From: Beijerinckia sp. 28-YEA-48
Lineage (GTDB): Bacteria > Pseudomonadota > Alphaproteobacteria > Rhizobiales > Beijerinckiaceae
DNA: 64,000 nucleotides
NCBI RefSeq assembly: GCF_900104955.1
Contig: NZ_FNSI01000001.1
Location: forward strand, 1,088,001 to 1,152,000
Direction of reading: 5' to 3'
Part shown: positions 34,242-43,462 of the stretch, piece after piece
Layout of the letters: every line of letters begins with the position of its first letter
How positions within the stretch are numbered: position 1 is the first letter of the stretch
The notes under the pieces: model-generated
Told to the model about the DNA's origin: nothing
The model's input: only the letters and a program-made list of their open reading frames with translations
The model's database searches: none
Program-made: the position numbers and the translations under genes

Positions 34242-35258
34242 CGAGGGACGATTGGTTACTTCCGCCAGTTTGGCAAGCGTGGCCTTCGCCCTGCCATCGG
34301 CGATGACCTTGGCGGCGATGGCAACGCCTTCCTTCAGTTCCTTCGCCTTGCCGGCGACGATCAGGGCCGCGGCTGCGTTCATCAGCGCGATATCGCGATA
34401 GGCGGAGGCCTTGCCGTCGAGCACGTCGCGCAGTGCGCGGGCATTGTGCTCCGGGTCGCCGCCCTTGAGATCGGCGCTCGTCGCACGCGCAAGGCCAGCG
34501 TCCTCGGGGGTGACCTCGAAGCTTTCGATCTTGCCATTGGCGAGCGCCACGACGCGCGTCGGGCCGGTGGTGGTGATCTCGTCGAGCCCATCCGAGCCAT
34601 GCACGAACCAGGCGTTGTCGGAGCCGAGATTGCGCAGCACTTCGGCCATCGGTTTCAAAAGATCGACCGAGAAGGCGCCGACGAGCTGGCGCTTGACGGC
34701 GGCGGGATTGCACAGCGGTCCAAGAATATTGAAGATCGTGCGGGTGCCGAGTTCGATGCGCACGGGCGCTACATGGCGCCAGGCGGCATGGTGGGTCGGC
34801 GCCATCATGAAGCCGAGACCAACTTCCCGCAGCGATGTTTCGATCTGCGCCGGTTTCAGGCCGATGCCGATGCCGAGCGCGCCCAGCACATCGCTGGCGC
34901 CGGAGCGCGACGACAAAGCACGGTTGCCATGCTTGGCGACCGGCACGCCGCAGGAGGCGACGATGATGGAGGCGAGCGTCGAGACATTGTAGGAGCCCGA
35001 GCCATCGCCGCCTGTGCCGACGATGTCTATGGCGCCCTCGGGTGCGGTCACCCCCAGCATCTTGCCGCGCATCGCGGCTGTCGCACCGGTGAATTCATCG
35101 ACGGTCTCGCCGCGCACGCGCAAAGCCATCAGGAACGCGCCCATCTGCGCCGGCGTGACTTCACCCGACAGCAGATTATCGAAGGCGGCCTCGGCTTCCG
35201 GCCGGGTCAGGCTGGCGCCCGCGGCCACTTTGGCGAGGATCGGCTTGAAGGACTCCAT
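34239..35258 (-). CDS. trpD: Anthranilate phosphoribosyltransferase
   Basis: 339 residues; transfers phosphoribose to anthranilate. [52 protein letters not shown] carries the PRPP and anthranilate sites, with [37 protein letters not shown] next. The ATG follows the trpG stop without a gap (TGAATG), so translation is coupled. Confidence 0.96.
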   Translation of the reverse strand: MESFKPILAKVAAGASLTRPEAEAAFDNLLSGEVTPAQMGAFLMALRVRGETVDEFTGATAAMRGKMLGVTAPEGAIDIVGTGGDGSGSYNVSTLASIIVASCGVPVAKHGNRALSSRSGASDVLGALGIGIGLKPAQIETSLREVGLGFMMAPTHHAAWRHVAPVRIELGTRTIFNILGPLCNPAAVKRQLVGAFSVDLLKPMAEVLRNLGSDNAWFVHGSDGLDEITTTGPTRVVALANGKIESFEVTPEDAGLARATSADLKGGDPEHNARALRDVLDGKASAYRDIALMNAAAALIVAGKAKELKEGVAIAAKVIADGRAKATLAKLAEVTNRPS

Positions 35259-35921
35259 TCATGCAGCTCCGCTTGCAGTTCTACGCGCTTGGCTCGGTAC
35301 GGTTTGGGTAGGCACGGCTTGGTGCGCCGCGCGGCCGCGTGCATTCCAATCGCCAGCCATGTCGAGAAAGTTTTTCAAAATGAGATGACCATGTTCGGAG
35401 AGGATACTCTCCGGATGGAATTGCACGCCATGGATGGGCAGGCTGCGGTGTTGCAGCGCCATGATCAGGTTGTCGGTCCAGGCGGTGGCTTCGAGCACGG
35501 ACGGCAATGTGTCGGCGCGGACCACCAGGGAATGGTAGCGCGTTGCCTGGAAGGGTCCGTTGATGCCCCGGAAGAGGCCGGCGCCGCTATGGGTGATTTC
35601 CGACAGTTTGCCGTGGATCGGGGTCGGGGCGCGCACGACCTCGCCGCCAAACGCCTCGCCGATGGTCTGATGGCCGAGGCAGACGCCGAGCAGGGGCACG
35701 GTTTCGCCCGCAGCCGCCACCAGATCGAGGCAGATCCCCGCCTCGCGGGGCGTGCAAGGCCCCGGCGACAGGACAATGGCGTCGGGCGCGGCCGCCATGA
35801 CGGCGGCGACGGAGATCTGATCGTTGCGGTGAACGGTCACGGACGCACCTAGAGAGCCCAGGTAATGCACCAGGTTCCAGGTGAAACTGTCGTAATTGTC
35901 GATCAATGTGACGGAAGGCAT
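35259..35921 (-). CDS. trpG: Anthranilate synthase component II (glutamine amidotransferase)
   Basis: 220 residues; class I amidotransferase giving ammonia to TrpE. LIDNYDSFTWNLVHYLGSLG, LSPGPCTPREAG, PLLGVCLGHQTIGEAFGG (catalytic Cys), and HGVQFHPESILSEHG (His and Glu) are all present. The start is 35921 (MPSVTLIDNYDSF). TrpE is a separate gene, unlike the fused TrpE(G) of Rhizobiaceae, and here is separated from trpG by an opposite-strand gene. Confidence 0.96.
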   Translation of the reverse strand: MPSVTLIDNYDSFTWNLVHYLGSLGASVTVHRNDQISVAAVMAAAPDAIVLSPGPCTPREAGICLDLVAAAGETVPLLGVCLGHQTIGEAFGGEVVRAPTPIHGKLSEITHSGAGLFRGINGPFQATRYHSLVVRADTLPSVLEATAWTDNLIMALQHRSLPIHGVQFHPESILSEHGHLILKNFLDMAGDWNARGRAAHQAVPTQTVPSQARRTASGAA

Positions 35922-36106
35922 GCAGGCCCCTGTTTCCGGCGTCCTTTTCGACTTTGGCAGGGGCAAGGTCAAGCCGGCTGTTTGGACGGCAATCCGGCGC
36001 CGTTTGGGAGGCCGGTTCCGCCTTATTCTTCCGTGATCTAGCTTCTGTGATCTTGCTGTTACCGGCCTGTCAATCGCCTGTCAGGGAATCGGCGCATGCC
36101 GAGGTC

Positions 36107-37669
36107 ATGTTCGACCGGACCAGACCTCTGTTGGCGACACGGCGCGACCTCCTCCTTTCAAGCGCGGCCCTGGCCAGTTTCTCGGCCTTATCGGGCCTGG
36201 CCCGCGCCTCGGAGCCCGTCCAGGCGGGCGTTTTGGTGGGCGTATGGGCCAGCGGGCGGGTCCTGGACGTTGATCGCGATGTGGGCCTTCCCGGCGTTTT
36301 GGTGTCGAACGGCCTCGACATCGTGGCGAGCGACAATGACGGGCGCTATGTCCTGCCGGAAGCCGACGACGGTACGCTCTTCGTCATCAAGCCGGCGCAT
36401 TATCACGTGGCGGTCGATCCGCTGACCGGCCTGCCGCAGCACTATCGCCCCTATGGCGCAAGCGCCGGTCCGTCTGATTTCAGATTGCGGGCCGGCGATG
36501 AGCCCGCGCGGTTCGACGTGGCGCTGTTTGCCGATCCGCAGCCGGAAACCCATCGCCATATCGATTATATCCGCGACGGCGCGGTGCGCGACGTCGCCAA
36601 GGCTTTACAGCTGCCGGCCTTCGGCCTGACGCTTGGCGATATCTGCGGCGACAATCTGGCTTTGCTTGACCGCCTAAATCTGACGATCGGGCAGGCGGGC
36701 GTGCCCTGGTGGAATGCCGGCGGCAATCACGATCTCGATTACGGCGCGACGACGAAGGTTGGCGCGCGTCGCACGTTTCGGCAGAAATATGGGCCGAGCC
36801 ACTATGCCTTCCATTATGGGCCGGCATTGTTCGTCGTCCTCGATAATGTCGATTACGAAGGCGCCCGCGCCGATGGGTCGGCTGGGCGCTATCGCGGCGC
36901 GCTTGGCGCCCGGCAACTGACGTTCGTGCGCAATCTCCTGAAACACTGGCCGCGCGACCGGCTGGTGGTGTTTGCCATGCATATTCCGCTGACCACGGCG
37001 TGGAACCCGCGCAGCACCAGCGACAATACCGCCGATGCGGAGGCATTTCTGCGTGTTATCGATGGCTATCGCGCCGTCAGTTTTTCCGGCCATATGCACA
37101 CGACGGAACATGGCTATCTGCCGCAGCTGTCCGGCGTGCCGCATCATCACCACGTGCTGGCGGCGGTGTCGGGTTCGTGGTGGAGCGGGCCGAACGATTA
37201 TAGGGGCACGCCGCTTGCCATGGGCTGCGATGGCTGTCCGGCGGGTTATCATCGGCTTTCGGTCAGTGATGCCGATTACACGACGACCTTCCGCGCGCCG
37301 GCTGTGAGCGAGCGGCTGCGCCTTCATTGCACCGTTGGCGACGATACGGTTGATGTCATCGTCAACCTGTTCGATGGCGGCCCGCGTTCGACGCTGTTTG
37401 CGGCAACGGGTTCAACGCGCGTCGAGATGACGAAGGTGCGCCGCGCCGATCCTTTCGTCGAGAGCTTGTTCGCCGATCCCAGTGTGGACCGGCCCTCCTG
37501 GGTGAAGGCGGAGCCGAGCGAACATCTGTGGCATGCGCGGCTGCCGCTGGGTTCGGCGCTCGCGCCACAGCGCATCGCCGTTGAGGCCTATGATGAGTAT
37601 GGCCAGCATGTCGATGACATGGTTTTTGTCGAGCGCGCGGTGCAAGAAATGGCTGTCTCGCACGGGTAA
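36107..37669 (+). CDS. Calcineurin-like metallophosphoesterase, Tat-exported
   Basis: About 520 residues. ATRRDLLLSSAALASFSALSGLARA is a twin-arginine signal. A small N-terminal beta domain (GRVLDVDRDVGLPGVLVSNG...DGRYVLP, MetallophosN type) precedes the phosphoesterase core: FADPQPE, TLGDICGDN, NAGGNHDLD, FAMHIPL and FSGHMHTTEH carry the two-metal ligands. A C-terminal MetallophosC-type domain (from about 350) with AYDEYGQHVDD closes it. It would act in the periplasm on a phosphoester or phosphodiester. It is the only rightward gene here and lies between trpG and trpE, which normally adjoin. Confidence 0.83.
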   Translation: MFDRTRPLLATRRDLLLSSAALASFSALSGLARASEPVQAGVLVGVWASGRVLDVDRDVGLPGVLVSNGLDIVASDNDGRYVLPEADDGTLFVIKPAHYHVAVDPLTGLPQHYRPYGASAGPSDFRLRAGDEPARFDVALFADPQPETHRHIDYIRDGAVRDVAKALQLPAFGLTLGDICGDNLALLDRLNLTIGQAGVPWWNAGGNHDLDYGATTKVGARRTFRQKYGPSHYAFHYGPALFVVLDNVDYEGARADGSAGRYRGALGARQLTFVRNLLKHWPRDRLVVFAMHIPLTTAWNPRSTSDNTADAEAFLRVIDGYRAVSFSGHMHTTEHGYLPQLSGVPHHHHVLAAVSGSWWSGPNDYRGTPLAMGCDGCPAGYHRLSVSDADYTTTFRAPAVSERLRLHCTVGDDTVDVIVNLFDGGPRSTLFAATGSTRVEMTKVRRADPFVESLFADPSVDRPSWVKAEPSEHLWHARLPLGSALAPQRIAVEAYDEYGQHVDDMVFVERAVQEMAVSHG

Positions 37670-37672
37670 GTC

Positions 37673-37722
37673 TATCATTCCTGGTCAGCCGCTACGCGGC
37701 TGTCGGGAATGACAGAGGGGTC
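37673..37722. repeat. Palindromic repeat C, copy 4
   Basis: ATCATTCCTGGTCAGCCGC-TAC-GCGGCTG-TCGGGAATGACAG forms a hairpin between the convergent phosphoesterase and trpE stops. It may end both transcripts. Confidence 0.65.
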
Positions 37723-37725
37723 GCC

Positions 37726-39243
37726 TTACTGCCCCCGCCTGGCGCTGGTGGCGAAGCGCACCGCTTCTTCCGCCGCGCGGAACAGCGCCTGCGCCTTGTT
37801 GATGCATTCGCGGTGTTCGCTGGTCGGTACGGAGTCGTAGACGATGCCAGCGCCCGCTTGCGCATGCATCTGGCCGTCCTTGATGATGGCCGTGCGCAGC
37901 ACGATGCAGGTGTCCATTTCGCCCGAAGCGCCGAAATAGCCGATGCAGCCGGCATAGATGCCGCGCTTGTCGACTTCCAACTCGTCGATGATCTCCATGG
38001 CGCGCACTTTCGGCGCGCCCGACACCGTGCCGGCGGGAAAGCCGGCGGACAGCGCGGTGATGTTGTCGTGCTGGGGATCGAGCTTGCCCTCGACATTCGA
38101 CACGATGTGCATGACGTGGCTGTAGCGTTCGACGAAGAAACGGTCGGTCACTTCCACGGTGCCGATCTGCGCCACGCGGCCGACATCGTTGCGGCCGAGA
38201 TCGAGCAGCATCAGATGTTCGGCGCGTTCCTTTGGATCGGCTAATAGTTCCTGCGCCAGAGCCTCGTCCTCGGCCGGCGTCTTGCCGCGCCAGCGGGTGC
38301 CGGCGATCGGGCGGATCGTGACCTTGCCGTCGCGTACGCGCACCAGAATTTCCGGGCTCGAACAGACGATCTGGAAACCGCCGAAATCGAGATAGCAGAG
38401 GAACGGCGCCGGATTGACGCGCCGCAGCGCGCGATAGAGCGAGAAGGCCGGCAGTTCGAACGGGCCAGTGAAGCGCTGCGACAGCACCACCTGAAAGATG
38501 TCGCCGGCGCGGATATATTCTTTGGCGCGGTCGACCATCTCAAGGTAGCGCGCCTCCGACGTGTTGGAGGTGGCGGGCAGGGCCAGCATATGCGGGTCGG
38601 CCGCCGGCGGCGCATGGGCGAGCGGCGCTTCCAACAACGTGACGATGCGATCGAGGCGCGCCTGCGCGCTTTCCCAGGCGGAGCGGGCATTGACGCTTGG
38701 CTGCGGACGCACCGGCGTGACGATGGAGATTTCGTCGCGGACCGTATCGAACACCACCATCAGGGTGGGGCGGATCATCACCGCGTCGGGCACGCCGATC
38801 GGATCGGGCTTGGCCGGCGCCAGATGTTCCATCTGTCGCACCATGTCATAGCCGAGATAGCCGAAGACGCCGGCCGCCATCGGCGGCAGGTCGCCGGGCA
38901 GGTCGATCTGCGATTCCGCGATCAGCGCGCGCAGGCCATCGAGCGGCTTCTGCGGCATCGGCGCGAAGTCATCGCGATCGGTGAGGGCGCGTCGATTGAT
39001 CTCGCAGGTATCGCCCTGGGCTCGCCAGATGATGTCGGGATCGAGACCGATCATCGAATAGCGGCCGCGCGAGGCGCCGCCTTCGACGGATTCGAGCAGG
39101 AAGACATTGCCGTCGCGACCGGTCGTCAATTTCAGAAACGCCGAGACCGGCGTTTCCAGATCGGCGATCAAAGTGGTCGCGACTAGAACGCTTTTTCCGG
39201 CGCCGAACGCCTGCGCGAAATCCTCATAGGTCATCGCCGACAT
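37726..39243 (-). CDS. trpE: Anthranilate synthase component I
   Basis: 505 residues; makes anthranilate from chorismate and glutamine-derived ammonia. LLESVEGG with RGRYSMIGLDP near the N-terminus is the tryptophan feedback site. The chorismate-binding domain has DIFQVVLSQRF, LCYLDFGGFQIVCSSPEILVRV, IRPIAGTRWRGKTPAEDEALAQELLADPKERAEHLMLLDLGRNDVGRVA and SGAPKVRAMEIIDELE. The start is 39243; an upstream TTG would overlap ppiD further. It is adjacent to ppiD, as in other Hyphomicrobiales. Confidence 0.95.
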   Translation of the reverse strand: MSAMTYEDFAQAFGAGKSVLVATTLIADLETPVSAFLKLTTGRDGNVFLLESVEGGASRGRYSMIGLDPDIIWRAQGDTCEINRRALTDRDDFAPMPQKPLDGLRALIAESQIDLPGDLPPMAAGVFGYLGYDMVRQMEHLAPAKPDPIGVPDAVMIRPTLMVVFDTVRDEISIVTPVRPQPSVNARSAWESAQARLDRIVTLLEAPLAHAPPAADPHMLALPATSNTSEARYLEMVDRAKEYIRAGDIFQVVLSQRFTGPFELPAFSLYRALRRVNPAPFLCYLDFGGFQIVCSSPEILVRVRDGKVTIRPIAGTRWRGKTPAEDEALAQELLADPKERAEHLMLLDLGRNDVGRVAQIGTVEVTDRFFVERYSHVMHIVSNVEGKLDPQHDNITALSAGFPAGTVSGAPKVRAMEIIDELEVDKRGIYAGCIGYFGASGEMDTCIVLRTAIIKDGQMHAQAGAGIVYDSVPTSEHRECINKAQALFRAAEEAVRFATSARRGQ

Positions 39244-39256
39244 TGCGTGCGCCGTT

Positions 39257-41167
39257 TCAGTTGATGTTGTCGCCACCGCCAACCGCCATGCGAACGGCTG
39301 CGTCGTTGATGGTGACGCCGAGGTCGTTCTGCAGCCGCGTCACATATTGCGCCAGGATGTCTTCGGACAGCGCCGGCTTCAGCCTGTCTTCGACAGCCTT
39401 GAGGCCTTCGTCGTCGGCATCGAGCGGTGGCGTCACCGAATCCACGACCTTGAAGATAACGCGGTCGAGACCATCGGCGACCGAGGCGATGGCGCCATTG
39501 GCGACGGAGAAGACGCGCGCGACCACCGCCGGCGACAATTTCTCCGAGCCGGTGCGCTTCACGTCATTGGCGAGTTCCACCGTGGCGCCCAGTTCCTTCG
39601 CCGCGTCCTCGAAGCTGACGCCGCCCTGCAAGCGCTTGACGATCTCGCCGGCCTTTTCCTGCAGGGTGCGGACGACTTCGTCGTCGCGCCAGTTCTTGGT
39701 GACCTGGTCGCGCACTTCGGCGAGCGTGCGCTCGCGCGCCGGATCGATCGCTCTCACCTCGTACCAGATGTAACCGTTATCCTTGGTGGTGATCACGTCA
39801 TTGTCCATGCCGATGTCGGAGGCGAAGACAGCGCGCAGCAACTGTTCACGTTCGGGAATATCGGCGACCTGCTGGCCGTCGTGGCTACGGCCGCTGGCAT
39901 CGACGCTGTCGAAGGTGAGCGCCTTCAGCTTCAGCGCCTGGGCGGCGTCGGTGATCGACTTGCCGGCGGTGCGCTCGTCTTCGATCTTGTCGCGCAGGCT
40001 CAGCACTTCGTCGCGGGCGCGGGTGATGGCGAGCTGGTTCCTCACCTCGTCGGCGACCTCGGCGAAGGGCTTGACCGCCTGCGGGTTGATCTTGACGACA
40101 CGCACCAGCACGGCGCCGAAGTCGCCCTTGACCGGCGCACTCACGGCGCCTTCGCTCAGGGCATAGGCGGCCTTGCCAACGGCGGCGTCGACGAAATCGC
40201 GCTGCGTCAGGGTGCCAAGCGCGATGTCCTTGTCCGACAGCTTGCGCTCCTGGGCGATGGCATCGAAGGTCGTCCCGGCCTTGATCTTGTCGCTGGCTTC
40301 CTGGGCCGCCTTTTCGTCGGGGAAGACGATCTGCTGCACTTCCCGTGTCTCGGCGCTCGTGTAGCGCTCGGCCTTGATCTTGTCGTAGTAGGCCACCGCG
40401 TCGGCGTCGGAGATTTTCGCCGTGTCGGCGACGGTGGCCGGCGTGATCGCCAGGGCGGTGAAGCTGCGATATTCCGGCGCGCGGAAGGCCAGCTTGCGCG
40501 CCTCATAGAAGCTCTGCAACTGCTCGTCGGTCGGCGCCTTGATTTCGCCGGCGGCCTTTTCGGGCAGGCGGAAATATTCGACGCTGCGCGTTTCGGAGCG
40601 ATAGCGATGGATCGCCTCGCGCATCGCCTGCGGCAGCTTCAGATTGGCGGTGAGGGAATCGGCGATCTGCTGGCGCAGATAGACGCGCGCCTGCTCCTGA
40701 ATGAAGCGCTGTTCATTCGCGAAGCCGGCTTCGCGCAGGGCGTCGTTAAAGCGGGCGCGGTCGAACTTGCCGGTCGGACCCAGGAAGGTCGGATCGCTGA
40801 CGACCGAGGCGGCGATGTCGCTGTCGGCGAGGGCGAGGCCCATGGCCTTGGCCTTCTGGTCGAGCGCCGCTTCGCCGATCAGCCGTTGCAGCACGAGGCG
40901 GTCGAGGCCGGCGGCCCGGGCCTGGTCGCTGGTGATCGACTGGCGTGTCTGGCGCTGCAAATTGGTGAGCTGCGTCTGATAGGCGGCGCGATAGGTTTCG
41001 AGGTTGATTTCCTGACTGCCGACATAAGCGATACGGCTCTGGCCGAATCCCTTGAAAATGTCGGCGATGCCCCAAACAGCGAAGCTGGCGATTAGAACGC
41101 CGAACAGCAACGTCATAATGGTTTTGCCGACCCAATTCTGGGTCATCCGCCGCATACCTTCGAGCAT
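39257..41167 (-). CDS. ppiD: Peptidylprolyl isomerase PpiD (SurA N-terminal domain)
   Basis: 636 residues. One membrane anchor near the N-terminus (WVGKTIMTLLFGVLIASFAVWGIADIF) is followed by a SurA_N-like helical domain (GSQEINLETYRAAYQTQLTN to about 220), then a parvulin-type region around 260-370 (ETREVQQIVFPDEKAAQEASDKIKAGTTFDAIA) and a long C-terminal region. PpiD is an inner-membrane-anchored chaperone that helps folding of newly exported proteins near the Sec translocon. ATG 41167 has AAGGGTG upstream. It precedes trpE by a short overlap-free gap. Confidence 0.9.
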   Translation of the reverse strand: MLEGMRRMTQNWVGKTIMTLLFGVLIASFAVWGIADIFKGFGQSRIAYVGSQEINLETYRAAYQTQLTNLQRQTRQSITSDQARAAGLDRLVLQRLIGEAALDQKAKAMGLALADSDIAASVVSDPTFLGPTGKFDRARFNDALREAGFANEQRFIQEQARVYLRQQIADSLTANLKLPQAMREAIHRYRSETRSVEYFRLPEKAAGEIKAPTDEQLQSFYEARKLAFRAPEYRSFTALAITPATVADTAKISDADAVAYYDKIKAERYTSAETREVQQIVFPDEKAAQEASDKIKAGTTFDAIAQERKLSDKDIALGTLTQRDFVDAAVGKAAYALSEGAVSAPVKGDFGAVLVRVVKINPQAVKPFAEVADEVRNQLAITRARDEVLSLRDKIEDERTAGKSITDAAQALKLKALTFDSVDASGRSHDGQQVADIPEREQLLRAVFASDIGMDNDVITTKDNGYIWYEVRAIDPARERTLAEVRDQVTKNWRDDEVVRTLQEKAGEIVKRLQGGVSFEDAAKELGATVELANDVKRTGSEKLSPAVVARVFSVANGAIASVADGLDRVIFKVVDSVTPPLDADDEGLKAVEDRLKPALSEDILAQYVTRLQNDLGVTINDAAVRMAVGGGDNIN

Positions 41168-41221
41168 TGTCACCCTTCCAGACCAGTAAGCGCCGCAGTC
41201 TCCTGTCGCGTACGCCATCGC

Positions 41222-41320
41222 GTTTTGCAGTTTGACGGAATCGTTAAACGTTACAAAGACGCGTCAAAATACAAATCCTTGGCAAAATCACGTTTCTATC
41301 GAAACGCGATTTGCTCTAGG
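41222..41320. repeat. Palindromic repeat A, copy 6, with second arm
   Basis: TGCAGTTTGACGGAATCGTT and AAACGTTACAAAGACGCGTC, then AAAATCACGTTTC-N4-GAAACGCGATTTGCTCTAGG. It lies between the divergent ppiD and tpiA genes and closely matches the copy at 34157. Confidence 0.8.
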
Positions 41321-41416
41321 GAAGCGGTTCACATACCTGCCCCAGCGCGCTTTGCATAGCTTGGCGGCTCTGCTAACCCCGGCCATAGAAGGGGAATAAT
41401 GTCCTTGGGAGTATCA

Positions 41417-42196
41417 ATGAGCCGCAGCCGCCGTCCGCTCGTCGCCGGAAACTGGAAAATGAACGGTCTGAGGGCGTCTCTGGCCGAAATTGCGGCTATT
41501 GCAGCGGGTTCCGGGCCGGCTCAGGCGGCAGGCCTCGAACTTCTGATCTGTCCGCCGGCGACCCTGGTGGCGGCCGCCGCCGCCCAAATCACCGATTTGG
41601 AGGGAGCCGGTGTGAGAATCGGTGGCCAGGATTGTCATCCGGCGGCCTGTGGCGCCCACACCGGGGATATTTCCGCCGACATGCTCCGGGATGCCGGCGC
41701 CAGCCATGTAATCGTCGGCCATTCCGAACGCCGCGCCGACCATGGTGAGACCGACGCCATGGTGAAGGCCAAGGCTGAAGCGGCGCAGCGCGCCGGCCTG
41801 GTCGCCATCGTCTGCATCGGCGAGACCCAGGCCGAGCGTGAGGCAGGTAAGACGCTGGACGTGGTCGGCGCCCAGCTCGCCGGCTCTTTGCCCGATGGCG
41901 CCAGCGCCGCCAACCTCGTGATCGCCTATGAGCCCGTCTGGGCCATCGGCAGCGGCCTGACGCCGACGCTTGAGGATGTGACCGAGGTACACGGCTTCAT
42001 CCGCGAGCGGCTGGTGAAGGCGCTGCCCGGAACAGGGACGAACGGAGGCGATGCTGTGCGCATTCTCTACGGCGGCTCGGTGAAGCCCTCGAACGCTGCC
42101 GAGCTGATGGCCGTGACGAATGTCGACGGTGCGCTTGTGGGTGGTGCGAGTTTGCTGGCGAAGGATTTTCTGGCGATCGCGTCGGTGTATCGCTGA
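41417..42196 (+). CDS. tpiA: Triosephosphate isomerase
   Basis: 259 residues; interconverts dihydroxyacetone phosphate and glyceraldehyde 3-phosphate. Catalytic Lys in VAGNWKMNG, His in IVGHSERR and Glu in [11 protein letters not shown] are all present, with the phosphate loop [14 protein letters not shown] and [11 protein letters not shown] at the end. Two starts are possible: ATG 41399 (AGGGGAAT upstream) and ATG 41417 (GGGAG upstream); the second gives the usual N-terminus. A short damaged copy of its C-terminal coding region occurs at 49081. Confidence 0.96.
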   Translation: MSRSRRPLVAGNWKMNGLRASLAEIAAIAAGSGPAQAAGLELLICPPATLVAAAAAQITDLEGAGVRIGGQDCHPAACGAHTGDISADMLRDAGASHVIVGHSERRADHGETDAMVKAKAEAAQRAGLVAIVCIGETQAEREAGKTLDVVGAQLAGSLPDGASAANLVIAYEPVWAIGSGLTPTLEDVTEVHGFIRERLVKALPGTGTNGGDAVRILYGGSVKPSNAAELMAVTNVDGALVGGASLLAKDFLAIASVYR

Positions 42197-42428
42197 GGCG
42201 CTGTGTGACGCGTTAGCAAACAACCGCAGGCTAGATACGTCGCGATCAGACTAAGAACCTCGGGGGCGTAGACATACGTGCTTCGGCCTGACGGGCACGA
42301 CATCTTTGATGCGGCTCCTGTTTATGGCGTGCGGATGTGGCTTGTTCGGCCGTTCGCTTCTGATACCAGCAGAGCTGCGACGCCTCTCAAAAAGATGTGT
42401 CGTTTCTCGAACTATGGGTCGGAAAACT

Positions 42429-42761
42429 ATGATCGTGCGTACCGCTCTTCTGTCTGGCTTCGTCGCGGGCCTTCTCCTTGCTTCACTTCCGGCGGCCGTT
42501 GCGGCCGACCGCAACGTGGACATCGTCAACAACACAAAGAAAACGCTGAAGGAGTTCTACGCGTCGCGCACGAACAAGAACGCCTGGGAAGAAAACATCA
42601 TTGGCGATGATCCGGTGAAGCCCGGCGAAACGCAGCCCGTCGACATCGATGATGGCTCTGGCGGCTGCCGATTTGACTTCAAGGCCATCTTCTCCGACGG
42701 CGATGAAGTCATCAACAAGAACGTCGACGTCTGCGCCGTCAGCACGATGACCTACAAGTAA
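42429..42761 (+). CDS. Small secreted protein, conserved hypothetical
   Basis: 110 residues with a signal peptide (TALLSGFVAGLLLASLPAAVAA) and a compact domain: NVDIVNNTKKTLKEFYASRTNKNAWEENIIG, PGETQPVDIDDGSGGCRFDFKAIFSDG, DVCAVSTMTYK. The pattern of a small beta sandwich with two Cys is that of a widespread alphaproteobacterial periplasmic protein without known role. ATG 42429 puts the signal at the start; ATG 42414 is an alternative. Confidence 0.7.
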   Translation: MIVRTALLSGFVAGLLLASLPAAVAADRNVDIVNNTKKTLKEFYASRTNKNAWEENIIGDDPVKPGETQPVDIDDGSGGCRFDFKAIFSDGDEVINKNVDVCAVSTMTYK

Positions 42762-42780
42762 TTTGCCTTGATCGTTCGAG

Positions 42781-42806
42781 ATGCGCGGCGCTGAAGCGCC
42801 GCGCAT
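42781..42806 (+). terminator. Hairpin with 11-bp stem
   Basis: ATGCGCGGCGC-TGAA-GCGCCGCGCAT, a perfect inverted repeat 19 bases after the stop of the secreted-protein gene. No T run follows; it is a probable factor-dependent or 3'-stabilising terminator. Confidence 0.6.
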
Positions 42807-42945
42807 TGGCAGCTATCGATGCCTGCGTCCGTTGTAGTAAAGCGACCTGCCAAGCTGCCTTCACGGTCGTCTAAAGAAAAATTGAATTGCATACCTCCGG
42901 ACACTGAGTGTTTTGGCAATCTCCAGTCAGGATAGGAGGTTGCTC

Positions 42946-43413
42946 ATGACAGTGCCGTTCAGGATCGCGCTTGCAATAGCCGTTTTCTCGACACTCGGTG
43001 GTGTTGCATTTGCGCAGTCGACGCAGCGAAACTTCGCGTCCGAGGAAACCAATCGAAAATTGGTCGTCGAATTTTACGACCGCTTCTTCAATAAGCACGA
43101 GACGGCCGAGGCGGCACAGGTCGTGGCCGACGATTATAAACAGCACAATCCCAATGTTCCCGATGGGAAACAGGTCTTCGTTTCGTTCTTTACCAAGATG
43201 TTCAAGGACAATCCGGAACGCCGGTCCAGAATCGTGCGCAGCGCCACGGATGGCGATCTTGTCTATCTGCATGTCCACTCGCAATTGAATGCCAACGACC
43301 TCGGATCGGCCATCGTCGATATCTTTCGCGTCAAAGACGGCAAGATCGTCGAGCATTGGGACGTCGTCCAAAAAGTTCCGGAAAAGGCAGCCAACCAGAA
43401 TACGATGTTCTAA
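42946..43413 (+). CDS. Secreted SnoaL-like (NTF2-fold) protein
   Basis: 155 residues; signal peptide (RIALAIAVFSTLGGVAFAQ) and a SnoaL-type domain: NRKLVVEFYDRFFNKHETAEAAQVVADDYKQHNPNVPDGKQ, then GDLVYLHVHSQLN and DIFRVKDGKIVEHWDVVQKVPE. The last motif, with His and Trp followed by Asp, is typical for this group of predicted polyketide-cyclase-like enzymes. A full AGGAGG is upstream of the ATG. Function unknown. Confidence 0.82.
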   Translation: MTVPFRIALAIAVFSTLGGVAFAQSTQRNFASEETNRKLVVEFYDRFFNKHETAEAAQVVADDYKQHNPNVPDGKQVFVSFFTKMFKDNPERRSRIVRSATDGDLVYLHVHSQLNANDLGSAIVDIFRVKDGKIVEHWDVVQKVPEKAANQNTMF

Positions 43414-43462
43414 GAAGGGACTTTGTTGGCTGCCATACCGGCGGCTCGAATGGAGAAGTCCC

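Noticed and set aside
39347-41095. A 582-codon plus-strand frame opposite ppiD
   Set aside because: Shadow of the PpiD coding strand with no domain pattern.
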